Source of the DNA: Pseudomonas quebecensis
GTDB lineage: Bacteria; Pseudomonadota; Gammaproteobacteria; Pseudomonadales; Pseudomonadaceae
Length of the DNA: 64,000 nucleotides
Reading direction: 5' to 3'
Assembly (NCBI RefSeq): GCF_026410085.1
Contig: NZ_CP112866.1
Span: forward strand, 2,666,001 to 2,730,000
Below are positions 1 to 7,738 of the stretch, in pieces. Positions within the stretch are counted from its first letter, which is position 1. Each line of letters starts with the position of its first letter. A program made the translations under genes and the position numbers. The notes below the pieces were generated by a model, which saw only the letters and a program-made list of their open reading frames with translations, was not told the origin of the DNA and ran no database searches.

Positions 1-351
1 AGGGCCAGGGTCTGCCGATGACATCGTGACGACGGTGACGCCCGCCTTCGTGTCTCTCGCATACAGTGGAAACAGTGCGCTCAGCTCACCCACAAGCGGG
101 TTCGTTTTTGTCTTCCCGGTATTAGCCGGAGCCACAATGCTGACCTGGTAGACGCCGATGAAAGCGCGGTGATCTCCGGCAAGCGTGCTACTTGCGGTAT
201 CGCCTGGGAGCGCAAATGCCCGTAGGTAGGTCTCGCCGTCCGCAGGGTCATACTGGATATTCTCATACACGACCTTGATCGGCTCTGCCCGCGCCTTGCT
301 CCAGGCAAGTAACTTGGCCTCGTAGATCGACGCGATAATGGCGTGGCTCAT
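1..351 (-). CDS. partial phage tail-terminator-like protein (DUF4128-type)
   Basis: The gene runs off the left edge. From the ATG at 351 the frame is open for 117 codons to base 1, with no stop. The visible protein begins MSHAIIASIYEAKLLAWS and contains YQVSIVAPANTGKT. It resembles the small tail-terminator/minor tail proteins (DUF4128 type) that follow the HK97 gp10-like gene in Pseudomonas siphophages. Its ATG overlaps the upstream stop codon (ATGA, 348-351), so the two are translationally coupled in the late operon. The family call rests on gene order and remembered similarity. Confidence 0.6.
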   Translation of the reverse strand, partial: MSHAIIASIYEAKLLAWSKARAEPIKVVYENIQYDPADGETYLRAFALPGDTASSTLAGDHRAFIGVYQVSIVAPANTGKTKTNPLVGELSALFPLYARDTKAGVTVVTMSSADPGP

Positions 352-1004
352 ACCTGGTTGTTCCTTGTGGCTTCGTCGACGATCTGCTGGAAGCGGGCCA
401 GAGTGATCCGGACCATGCCGCCGGGTGCCTGGGTTGAATGCCCATACTCCAGCGGGATGCCATACGGCAGGTTGTTGACGATGTAGGCCGTTTCGCCAGC
501 CGTCAGTGCCTGGACCTGCAGTCGCAGCTTAGCCAGCGTCACGCCACCAGCCGGATCGACCTGATCAAGCGTGCCCTCCGCCGGCGTGCCGATGGAAAAC
601 TGCCAGTTCCCCCGAAACCGGCCGCCAACGTAGTCCTTGCCTGCCACCAAACCGTTCACGTTGAAGTTCTGGTCGCGCTCGGTCTTGGTCAGGGGCTTGG
701 CGTATTTGACCCCGCGCCGCAGCTTGCCGGCCTTCGTGAAGTTTGATTCGTTGAGGTTGATGATCGTGTTGCGCACCGCGACATTGAAGTCGTAGTCATC
801 GGCCGCCCGGGTGTTGCTCTGTCGATGAGCGACGTTCGCCGACCAGATCTCTGGATTGCCCACCGGCGACATTCGGATAACGCTGCTGCCGATCTCGATA
901 ACGATCTCTCGGATGGTTGCATCGATACCAGCCTGGGCTCGCTCAGCGAAGTCTCGAATGTTCTCGGCAAAGCTGCCGTTCATGCTCGCGTACTTGTTCG
1001 CCAT
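348..1004 (-). CDS. HK97 gp10-like head-tail/neck protein
   Basis: 218 aa. It starts MANKYASMNGSFAENIRDFAERAQ, and an SD (GAGGAAGTGAC) precedes the ATG. The order helical N-terminus, basic middle, then a C-terminal segment ending in YGIPLEYGHSTQAPGGMVRITL is characteristic of HK97 gp10-like tail-completion proteins, in which the YGxxxEYGxSxQAPxGMVR stretch is conserved. It would act at the head-tail interface during assembly. It lies between a connector gene and the tail terminator, as expected for a siphophage. Confidence 0.7.
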   Translation of the reverse strand: MANKYASMNGSFAENIRDFAERAQAGIDATIREIVIEIGSSVIRMSPVGNPEIWSANVAHRQSNTRAADDYDFNVAVRNTIINLNESNFTKAGKLRRGVKYAKPLTKTERDQNFNVNGLVAGKDYVGGRFRGNWQFSIGTPAEGTLDQVDPAGGVTLAKLRLQVQALTAGETAYIVNNLPYGIPLEYGHSTQAPGGMVRITLARFQQIVDEATRNNQV

Positions 1005-1005
1005 G

Positions 1006-1398
1006 TCACTTCCTCAGCTGGGCCGTCCACGTTGCATCAGCCGGATCGGCGGACACGTTCATCACCCGCAGGTCGTTGATGATGTCGCCAATGGCTGGGG
1101 TAGCCGGTACCGTCGTTGGCACACCGGCCTCCGACACGAACAGTTCGTTTTGCAGCACCAGCAGCTTCTTGTCGGTAGTCTGGATGAGGGAACCGTCGAT
1201 TTCCTTGGACAGGTAGCTGCCCAGAACACCGCGCCCCCTGTAAGTGACGGTGCTATCTGGCGTTTCGCCGCCCAGGTCAGGGTCATACTCGCCCGCGATC
1301 TTGCGCACGCCCGTCACGGGTTTAACCGCGTCGGCCAATCCATCAGGATCGTCGAACGACTCGGCCAATTCGGCCTGGATCTCTTCACGCATGCCCAT
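1006..1398 (-). CDS. phage structural protein of unknown function (head-tail region)
   Basis: 130 aa from ATG 1398 (MGMREEIQAELAESFDDPDG). This start is chosen because AAGGA lies about 8 nt upstream and it abuts the preceding stop (1401-1403). A longer frame would start inside the neighbouring gene. Acidic N-terminus, then beta-rich sequence (TVTYRGRGVLGSYL). I do not recognise a named domain. Its position between a connector gene and the gp10-like gene suggests a head-closure or neck role (inference). Confidence 0.6.
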   Translation of the reverse strand: MGMREEIQAELAESFDDPDGLADAVKPVTGVRKIAGEYDPDLGGETPDSTVTYRGRGVLGSYLSKEIDGSLIQTTDKKLLVLQNELFVSEAGVPTTVPATPAIGDIINDLRVMNVSADPADATWTAQLRK

Positions 1399-1400
1399 GA

Positions 1401-1778
1401 TCAGATCCTTTTCAGCATCATCACGCTGGAGCGCTTGATCCACGGTTCCAGCAGCACCATGGCGAAGTTGACGCCGGCTGACTGATCGGTGGAGCCTGCC
1501 ACGTAGGTCTTGCTCACAGACGTGCCGGACTGCGCGGATACGGTCTTGCTCTGCACTTCCTTTTGCGTGGCCGTGAACAGCTTGCCCGCCGCTGCCTCTT
1601 TGGCAACCTGGGCGCCGGCTGTTTTGATCTCGGCCGGAACCGGATCAGGAACAGCCCGCTTAATCTTGGCTGTGAGCCAGGCGTTTGCCATAGTCACAGC
1701 AAGGACCGGATCACCGGTGCCGGACCAGTCAGGACCGAGCTGGGCGTCAACATCGGCAACGGTGATGAAGTCGGTCAT
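1401..1778 (-). CDS. phage head-tail connector-like protein
   Basis: 125 aa from ATG 1778 (MTDFITVADVDAQLGPDW), with AAGGAC upstream. The N-terminal pattern, short helices separated by a DPVPAEIKTAGAQVAKEAAAGKL segment, is the one seen in small head-tail connector/adaptor proteins that count virion connector subunits. The middle (SKTVSAQSGTSVSKTY) is low-complexity Ser/Thr-rich. The stop nearly touches the ATG of the next gene, so it belongs to the same late operon. Function is inferred from position and pattern. Confidence 0.55.
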   Translation of the reverse strand: MTDFITVADVDAQLGPDWSGTGDPVLAVTMANAWLTAKIKRAVPDPVPAEIKTAGAQVAKEAAAGKLFTATQKEVQSKTVSAQSGTSVSKTYVAGSTDQSAGVNFAMVLLEPWIKRSSVMMLKRI

Positions 1779-1788
1779 GTGCTTGTCC

Positions 1789-2094
1789 TTATTCCGCTGG
1801 CACCAGGGCCTGCAGGTCTTCTTTCTTGGCGGACGGGTCGAAGGCAATGCCCTTCTCGGTCAGCCATTCTTTCAGCTCGGGGACCTTCATTTTCAGAGGA
1901 TCGGTTTCTTTGATCTCTGAATCTTTGCCGTCGGACACCTTGATGCCGGCCGCTTGGTAGGCGTCGAAGATGTCCGGGGCATCGCCATCAACCACCACCT
2001 CGGTAGCGGAACCGATGACACCGAAGAATTCGCTCAGCAGGCGGTAGCACACGCCGCGCTCTTTGCCCGGCGTGTCCGTGTAGATCACTTTCAT
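1789..2094 (-). CDS. small phage protein with C-terminal HeH/LEM/SAP-like motif
   Basis: 101 aa; start ATG 2094 with AGGTGACTC upstream. Residues about 71-101 (KVPELKEWLTEKGIAFD...KKEDL) form a helix-extended loop-helix pattern like the HeH/LEM or Rho N-terminal/SAP motif, common in small proteins encoded directly after the capsid gene. The N-terminal half (MKVIYTDTPGKERGVCYRLL) is unassigned. It may bind DNA or assist the capsid; that is inference. Confidence 0.6.
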   Translation of the reverse strand: MKVIYTDTPGKERGVCYRLLSEFFGVIGSATEVVVDGDAPDIFDAYQAAGIKVSDGKDSEIKETDPLKMKVPELKEWLTEKGIAFDPSAKKEDLQALVPAE

Positions 2095-2150
2095 GAGTCA
2101 CCTCAAAAGCACCCCAGCGCCCATAAAGACGCCAGGTTGTGTGGGTCGAA

Positions 2151-3128
2151 TTACGGCGTGGTGGTACCGCTGATGACAGCGGCGAATGGGACCTGCTTGC
2201 GGCTGAACACACGCTGCCAGTTCGCAGCTGCTGCGTATTGGGTGGCGGTCGGGCTGAGGTTCTGAGCCTCGGAGCCCTTCCAGCTGAAGCCAGCAGGCTG
2301 GAGGATGTAGGTCTTCCGCTCCCACAGCACTTCGGCACCGCCGCCGTTACCTCCGCCGGGCTTACGCTCGAGCTCTACCGGCACTTTCGGCGTGCCTTCG
2401 CCGTAGCCGAAAGCGCCCTGGCCGAAGAACACGGACAAGTACTTGCCCGCGCCGTACACCAGGGCGTCGTCCATGAACACTGGCTTGCCGAGGTAGGTGG
2501 CCAGGATGATCTTGCCGTCGGAGTCACGCAGATACTCGATGAGGTCCTGCTTGACCATCTGGTTCATCACCACGGAGTGCACGCCGATAGCGCCGAACTG
2601 GTCAGCCGCATCGCCGGCGGTAAACGCGGCATCCTGGAAGGCATTCGCACTGATGGTCGCGCCCGCGTCGATGACCATGTCACCGCCGTTGTTCGCAATG
2701 TTCGAGGCGATGATGCCGCGAGCCGCGCCCAGGGTGTAACGCTGCCACTGGCGGGTCCAATAGGTGCCGAAGCGGTTGCGGATCTGCTGCTGAGGCTCGC
2801 TGTTCGCAAGTTCAGCGGTCAGGTCAGTAACACCGTAGCCTTTGTTGAGGTACAGAACCCGGGCACGCATGCTGTCCTGGGTGACCTTTCCGACTTCGCC
2901 CTGGTCATTCGGGTCGTCATTGCTGATGTTCGGGGCTTCATCAGCGTTCAGATCCTGCCAGTAGCTGATCTCGGCGGTGCCCTGGCTGCCGGAGGCGATC
3001 GCGTCCAGCACAGGCGAGCGAGTCACGATGCCCGATTCGTAAACAGCGGTCTTTTCCGGGCTGTTAACCGGCGCCAGCGAGGCGTAGTAATCGCCGACAA
3101 AGATGTCGGTCAGTTGGGTGGTTGCCAT
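2151..3128 (-). CDS. major capsid protein
   Basis: 325 aa; ATG 3128 with AGGAA 8 nt upstream. It starts MATTQLTDIFVGDYYASLAP, followed by PVNSPEKTAVYESGIV and a QDSMRARVLYLNKGYGVTDLTAELAN segment. This matches phage coat proteins of the Gp13-like/HK97-fold class. About 325 residues is normal for the family. It sits directly downstream of the scaffold gene and upstream of connector genes. No protease or delta domain is fused, consistent with a separate scaffold. Confidence 0.8.
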   Translation of the reverse strand: MATTQLTDIFVGDYYASLAPVNSPEKTAVYESGIVTRSPVLDAIASGSQGTAEISYWQDLNADEAPNISNDDPNDQGEVGKVTQDSMRARVLYLNKGYGVTDLTAELANSEPQQQIRNRFGTYWTRQWQRYTLGAARGIIASNIANNGGDMVIDAGATISANAFQDAAFTAGDAADQFGAIGVHSVVMNQMVKQDLIEYLRDSDGKIILATYLGKPVFMDDALVYGAGKYLSVFFGQGAFGYGEGTPKVPVELERKPGGGNGGGAEVLWERKTYILQPAGFSWKGSEAQNLSPTATQYAAAANWQRVFSRKQVPFAAVISGTTTP

Positions 3129-3131
3129 GAA

Positions 3132-3869
3132 TTAGGTTCCTTTGGTGGCCTGGATTTTCTTGAACAGATCGGGATTGTCACGGGCGATCGCAGCGCGTTC
3201 GGTTTCCGTGTACTCACCCCACTTTTTCGTGGCCTTGCCACCGTTGTCGCCGGTCTGTCCGGCACCCTGAGCCCTTGGCCACAGGTGTGTTGCTGTTTCA
3301 CGCAGCGATTCCGCCCATTCGAGCGGAGACAGCGGGGTTTTCCCGTCCTTCCCGTAAACGACCTCGCCGTCACGGTCGGTGGCAATGGCCTCACCGTCTT
3401 CACTGAGTTTGAAAGTGCCCCGGGCGCGCAGGATGATGTCCTCGGCGGCCTCTGGGAGCGCGCCGGCCTTGATGGCTGCAGCGCGGATGGAGTCGGCCAG
3501 CACCTTGTCGCTGTACTTGGCAGCGAAGGCTTCGGCCTTGTCGGCACGGGTCTTCTCGGCGGCCAGCTTGGTGTCGTAGTCGGTGCGCAGGCGCTCTGTG
3601 CGGCGAGTGATGACCTCGTCCAACTTGCCCTCGGCAATCAGCTTGGTCTCTTCATCCTGGCCAACCTTGGTCAGCAAACCTTTCACTGCGGCGATGTCCA
3701 GGCCTTCGAACTGGGACTTGAAACCGTCCAGCTCGGTCTTGGTGGTACGGAGCGAGCCAAGTAGCTCGGTGTTTTTGTTCTTGAGGCCCAGGGTTGCAGC
3801 CTCGACAGCTGCAGCAATGGCGCCCTGAACTGCCGGGTCGTCAAGATCAATCTGGTTTTCGTCTGCCAC
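3132..3869 (-). CDS. phage scaffolding protein
   Basis: 245 aa if it starts at GTG 3869 (VADENQIDLDDPAVQGAI), which is preceded by AAGGGGTG. An ATG 14 codons earlier (3911) sits in the T-run of a terminator and is less likely. The middle (about 20-130) is a charged coiled coil (LKNKNTELLGSLRTTKTELDG, TKLAAEKTRADKAEAF) and the C-terminus is basic. An acidic N-terminus, central coiled coil and basic tail just upstream of the capsid gene are typical of scaffolds that guide procapsid assembly and then leave. Confidence 0.75.
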   Translation of the reverse strand: MADENQIDLDDPAVQGAIAAAVEAATLGLKNKNTELLGSLRTTKTELDGFKSQFEGLDIAAVKGLLTKVGQDEETKLIAEGKLDEVITRRTERLRTDYDTKLAAEKTRADKAEAFAAKYSDKVLADSIRAAAIKAGALPEAAEDIILRARGTFKLSEDGEAIATDRDGEVVYGKDGKTPLSPLEWAESLRETATHLWPRAQGAGQTGDNGGKATKKWGEYTETERAAIARDNPDLFKKIQATKGT

Positions 3870-3911
3870 TTGGTGCACCCCTTGGGTTTGTTCGGCCCGC
3901 TTTGCAGGCAT

Positions 3912-3938
3912 AAAAAAACCCAGCGTTCGCTGGGTTTT
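3912..3938 (-). terminator. intrinsic terminator after the 3957-4700 cargo gene
   Basis: Read on the minus strand, arms AAAACCCAGC / GCTGGGTTTT enclose a 4-nt loop and are followed by a T-run. It lies directly after the stop at 3957 and just before the scaffold gene. It would end transcription of the inserted cargo gene; late transcription through the head operon would have to read through it, presumably by antitermination. Confidence 0.8.
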
Positions 3939-3956
3939 GAAAATCTCTTGTCATGA

Positions 3957-4700
3957 CTACTTCGGAATAAAATCCGGCTGAAGCATTCTACCAACTTCGT
4001 CGTATCCCACTTGTCGCTCTCGCAGCTTTTCCAGCTGATCCGCTTTATGTCGCTCGCTCAAATCCATAACAAGCCTATTCAGAAGATTACTACTTACAAC
4101 ATGAGAGATACTTTCATGAGCAAAGTGAATTGCAATCTTTAACTTGGACTTAGACAGCGAATTTAAAGCATCAAAGTAAGCATCATTAAGTTGAGCACCA
4201 ACTCGCCCTTGATGGATACCTTTCGAGCTAAGTTCGCTTACAAAGGGTGCTAGGAGCCAATCAGCAAAATCTGACAGGCTTTGCTTCTCCATAGAGATGA
4301 GCTGAAGCACCTCGCCGCGCTCAAGCTTATGCGGAAAACTCAATTGTAGGTTCTTCTTCTTTTCAAGCTTCGACTTATAGGATCCTTTACCAACAATTAA
4401 ATCCACATCAACAACAGTAACAGGAATCAACCCCTCAGAAACAACGCTAAGGGACCAGTCCTCAATTGCATTGTTATCAAGAACCCGAGCTTTCATTCGC
4501 TCTTTATGTCTGTTCTCGTGGGATTGCCATAGAGCAAATACCACTGCAGAAAAGGTAGCCAGGCCGGCAAACCATTGCCCAATCGTTCCAGTAACGGATA
4601 CATGATTAACTAGCCCGTCAACGTTGACCACTCCAACAACCATACCCAACGTGAAGGAAATCAAGACCATTGCAAAACTACTAATCAAGCGCTCACTCAT
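3957..4700 (-). CDS. two-TM cargo protein of unknown function inserted among head genes
   Basis: 247 aa from ATG 4700 (MSERLISSFAMVLISFTL) with a strong AAGGAGG SD. Two hydrophobic segments (about residues 7-25 and 37-57) precede a roughly 190-residue cytoplasmic domain rich in Lys/Ser/Leu. The DNA is visibly more AT-rich than the flanking head genes, and the gene has its own terminator. No homologue recognised. A membrane-anchored, self-contained gene between scaffold and connector genes fits a moron, possibly for superinfection exclusion (inference). Confidence 0.7.
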   Translation of the reverse strand: MSERLISSFAMVLISFTLGMVVGVVNVDGLVNHVSVTGTIGQWFAGLATFSAVVFALWQSHENRHKERMKARVLDNNAIEDWSLSVVSEGLIPVTVVDVDLIVGKGSYKSKLEKKKNLQLSFPHKLERGEVLQLISMEKQSLSDFADWLLAPFVSELSSKGIHQGRVGAQLNDAYFDALNSLSKSKLKIAIHFAHESISHVVSSNLLNRLVMDLSERHKADQLEKLRERQVGYDEVGRMLQPDFIPK

Positions 4701-4753
4701 AAATCCTCCTTGTGATCTCTTGAATGATAGCCTACTGCCTGCACCTGTTGAAG

Positions 4754-5239
4754 TCATCGAACGACGTAAAAACCTCGCATCACCAGGTAATCGGCGAATT
4801 GCGTCCTGCTAGGCGCGTATGGCGGCGGCCGCATGCGAAAGCCTGGCGTATCTCGGTTGAACCGCGTGCGCCGGCCATTCGGCTCAGTGCAATGCGTCGG
4901 CTCCTCGATCTGGAAGCCCTGCTCGACAGCATATAACTCGACGGCCAGCCGCACCTGGCCCCATTCAAGCTCAAAGGGGACGAATGTCTCCGACAGCGTC
5001 TGGTATTCGATCTTGCAGTCACGCCGGGGCCAGGCCATTGCCTGCTCAGGATTGGCTTTGCGACCCTTCCACTGGCGACCGTTGATGTCAGCGGCAGCAC
5101 GCAGCAGGAGTTCGACCTGGTCAGCCTCTTCTTCAGGTATCCGGAATCCGTAGTAGTCGCGGTAGAAGGTCAGCTTCTCCAGCGGTACGAAGCTATTCGC
5201 GTCTGGCCTGCCCTTCCCATCCTCAACAATGATCTGCAT
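4754..5239 (-). CDS. DnaT-like (PF20557-type) head-tail connector protein
   Basis: 161 aa from ATG 5239. It begins MQIIVEDGKGRPDANSF, and the GRQWKGRKANPEQAMAWPRR segment matches the pattern VEDGTG.PDA.S...........RF.GR.....QALAWPR of the phage family labelled putative DnaT-like ssDNA-binding protein. These proteins are now generally thought to be head-completion/connector proteins. A longer upstream frame exists but overlaps the head morphogenesis gene. It is normally next to the capsid; here the 3957-4700 cargo gene separates it from the scaffold. Confidence 0.65.
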   Translation of the reverse strand: MQIIVEDGKGRPDANSFVPLEKLTFYRDYYGFRIPEEEADQVELLLRAAADINGRQWKGRKANPEQAMAWPRRDCKIEYQTLSETFVPFELEWGQVRLAVELYAVEQGFQIEEPTHCTEPNGRRTRFNRDTPGFRMRPPPYAPSRTQFADYLVMRGFYVVR

Positions 5240-5247
5240 GTGGTATC

Positions 5248-6360
5248 TCAATCCGGTGGAGCGCCGAGTGTAACGCCTGCTCGGGTGAACATGTCGGGCT
5301 CTGCGTTCTTCAGCTGCGCCAGGGTCAGCGGTTTGAACGACTTGTCGAGCTGCAGCTTGGCAAACTTCTCCGGAGTCAGCCCGCCATCGCGGAACAACTT
5401 GCCCCGGACCGGCCCAAGAGCATGGTCTTGGAACCTCGCCGGTTGCGTTGCCAGCCACTCGTAGTAGTTCAGACCTGCATTGACCTGCGCGCCCCCATTG
5501 TCGCCCACCGAAGCCCGCGTGGCGTCCTTGGCGAACATCTCCGAGAGCCTGGTGGTCGGCACCGTGGTTGACCGGCAGTTGATGTGCGCTGGCGGCAGCG
5601 GGCCTTTGCCAAGGTCGAAGCGCATCCCATCCAGGCCCTTGCACTGTTGCGAGGTCTTGCGGTCAAGCGTCGACACCCAACGATAGCCCAGCACCACGTC
5701 ACTGTTGGCCTTAAGCGTCTCCATTCGTGCCGTGGTGGCCACATGCTGGATTGCCGTCTGCACCACGGCGGCAGCGTTGCGGTTGCTCACCGCCAGGACG
5801 CCGTCCGTGAAGTTTTGCGCCGCGGTGCCGCGAATCGCCTGGATGATCTGGGCATTGGTCTGGCCCTGGCCGAAGCCGAGCCGGATGGTGTTCGTGACAC
5901 GCATCGTCTCGGTCCGCGTCCAGCCGCTGACGAAACTCTTCAGCAGCTTGCCGCCGTCGATGCCCTTTACCTGAAGCGGATAGGAGAACACCGCCGCACG
6001 GATCAGCGTGTTGGTCGGCACCACTGCGTCGATGGAGAGTGCATTGCTCAGGCTTTTAGCCTCGAAGGTTGACTCGTACAGCGCAATATCGACCAGATCG
6101 GCCTGCACCAGGTCGCCGTAGGCCTTGTAGATCTCCAACAGTTTGCCGTCCACCCGGGCCAGGAACTGCTCAAGGCGGTCCCGGCTGTAGGTGGTCAGCT
6201 CCTTGCGGGTGAGTTGATCCCGCACGAGCTTGTCGATCTGGCGCAGGTACTTCTCGAACTTCTTGACCTCGCCGGCCTTAAGCCGCTCCAGCATTACCGT
6301 GTGGCGGGTCGTCTGCTCCAGCAGTTGGCTGTCCGCCTGCGCCAGGTTTGTCGATGGCAT
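5248..6360 (-). CDS. phage head morphogenesis protein (Mu gpF-like)
   Basis: 370 aa from ATG 6360 (MPSTNLAQADSQLL). Residues about 20-120 are helical and charged. The C-terminal half has the SPP1 gp7/Mu gpF-like pattern: VSTLDRKTSQQCKGLDG, then GPLPPAHINCRSTTVP, where H-x-x-C-R is the family hallmark. It would be a minor head protein that helps incorporate the portal. It overlaps the end of the portal gene by 83 bp (6278-6360), typical of these gene pairs. Confidence 0.8.
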   Translation of the reverse strand: MPSTNLAQADSQLLEQTTRHTVMLERLKAGEVKKFEKYLRQIDKLVRDQLTRKELTTYSRDRLEQFLARVDGKLLEIYKAYGDLVQADLVDIALYESTFEAKSLSNALSIDAVVPTNTLIRAAVFSYPLQVKGIDGGKLLKSFVSGWTRTETMRVTNTIRLGFGQGQTNAQIIQAIRGTAAQNFTDGVLAVSNRNAAAVVQTAIQHVATTARMETLKANSDVVLGYRWVSTLDRKTSQQCKGLDGMRFDLGKGPLPPAHINCRSTTVPTTRLSEMFAKDATRASVGDNGGAQVNAGLNYYEWLATQPARFQDHALGPVRGKLFRDGGLTPEKFAKLQLDKSFKPLTLAQLKNAEPDMFTRAGVTLGAPPD

Positions 6361-7738
6361 CGTCTTTGTCCAAGTTGATGCCGGCCGACTCGCGCTCATC
6401 GCTGATCAGTTCGGCTTCGTCTTCGTATGGGCGCTCCGGCAGCTTGCCGGTGGTGAGGTACTGCCAGTAGGTGTCGGCGCTGATCGTTCCGGCCATCACT
6501 CCTTTCAGCAGTTCGGCGAGAACCTGGGCGTCGACCACTGGGGTCACGAACTCAGGGTTCACCTTGAACTTGACCTGCTTGGGGTCGTAGCCCTTCCACT
6601 CGGCGGCGTATCGCAACCCCTGCTCCACCGCCTCGGCCACGGTAATGACGATGCTGTGCAGCGTGGCGTGCTGATCGTTCTGGCGCGTCTTCCGCGCCTC
6701 GCCCGACTCTGTACCGCCGACGTCCATGACCTTGGCGCCCGCCTCAAGCGCGGCGTTCTTCTGGTCATCCATGGCCTTGCGCACGGCTTCGATGCCGGCG
6801 CCCTGGAACTCCAGGTAGCCGCAGGAACCGGAAGGCCCAAGATCCCATGCCGCCGATGGGCCGGTAACGCTCAACTCCACCGCCTCATCCAGACCAGAGA
6901 CCCACGGCTGCGGGTGGCTGGTCTGATGCAGCGACGTGAAGTAGTCAGCGCTCAATTGGTAGGACTTAAGCGCGGCCCGCGCCATGGTCAGCAGCGGCAC
7001 CTCGTCGACGTCCGGGGAATTGTCGGTGGAACCGCAGTAAATCACGGGCAGGTATGGCAGGCCTTTGACGAGCCGGTTGTCGGTACCAGTGGTACCCAGC
7101 GGCCTCTCGTCCTCGACCAGCTCACCGCCTTCATTCCGCACGGCGGTGTAGCAGACGTCGTTCAGCATGAAGAACTCACGGAAAACGGTGTCGCAATCAT
7201 GGCTGTATCGATCGCCGCCCTTCTTGCGGAACTCGCGGAACACCGAAAGGACCAGATCCTGCCGTCCGCCCTGATCAGCAGTGTCCCAATTGATGGCGTT
7301 GCGGGTGGCGTACGTCGAGAAGTATGGCTCGCCGCTCTCGTCGATGTTCACCACCAGCGGTACCCGGCCGTGGGAAATGGCCTGGCGCACCATCCGGAAG
7401 AACAACTGCTTCAGGCCGAAGCCGTCGGCTGTGGCGTTGTCCTCCAGCCCTTTCAGGCCAGACGGTAGTTCGATCTCAGGAATCAGCCGAGACACCAGCC
7501 CCATCATCGAGCGCAACGAGTCGCGCACCCAATGCTCGTACTGAGCCCGGCTGGTGTAGTTCTCGTAGAGGTACTTGTTGCCGGCGCCGTCGAGCTTTTC
7601 CGCCTCAACCATACCGCTCGGCTTGGGCAGGTTGCGCTCGTTGCGCTTCACGGCGCACTCACCCTCGAGCGCGTCGTCCATCATCTCCCACTCCGCGATG
7701 TGCGCGTCGTAGTCGGGGTTTGTCGATTGCACTGGCAT
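6278..7738 (-). CDS. phage portal protein (DUF4055-type)
   Basis: 486 aa; starts MPVQSTNPDYDAHIAEWEMM. It carries RNLPKPSGM, YLYENYTSRAQYEHWVRDSL and a C-terminal DADTYWQYLTTGKLPE-like segment, resembling portal proteins of the DUF4055 class. The product would form the dodecameric ring at the capsid vertex through which DNA is packaged. It starts inside the stop of the large terminase (ATG and TGA share base 7738) and ends inside the head morphogenesis gene, so the three are tightly coupled. Confidence 0.75.
   Translation of the reverse strand: MPVQSTNPDYDAHIAEWEMMDDALEGECAVKRNERNLPKPSGMVEAEKLDGAGNKYLYENYTSRAQYEHWVRDSLRSMMGLVSRLIPEIELPSGLKGLEDNATADGFGLKQLFFRMVRQAISHGRVPLVVNIDESGEPYFSTYATRNAINWDTADQGGRQDLVLSVFREFRKKGGDRYSHDCDTVFREFFMLNDVCYTAVRNEGGELVEDERPLGTTGTDNRLVKGLPYLPVIYCGSTDNSPDVDEVPLLTMARAALKSYQLSADYFTSLHQTSHPQPWVSGLDEAVELSVTGPSAAWDLGPSGSCGYLEFQGAGIEAVRKAMDDQKNAALEAGAKVMDVGGTESGEARKTRQNDQHATLHSIVITVAEAVEQGLRYAAEWKGYDPKQVKFKVNPEFVTPVVDAQVLAELLKGVMAGTISADTYWQYLTTGKLPERPYEDEAELISDERESAGINLDKDDAIDKPGAGGQPTAGADDPPHGNAGAA

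Noticed and set aside
2139..3764. Long plus-strand open frame (541 codons) over capsid and scaffold genes
   Set aside because: Antisense shadow of two well-supported structural genes; no SD and a repetitive Val/Gly/Leu composition.
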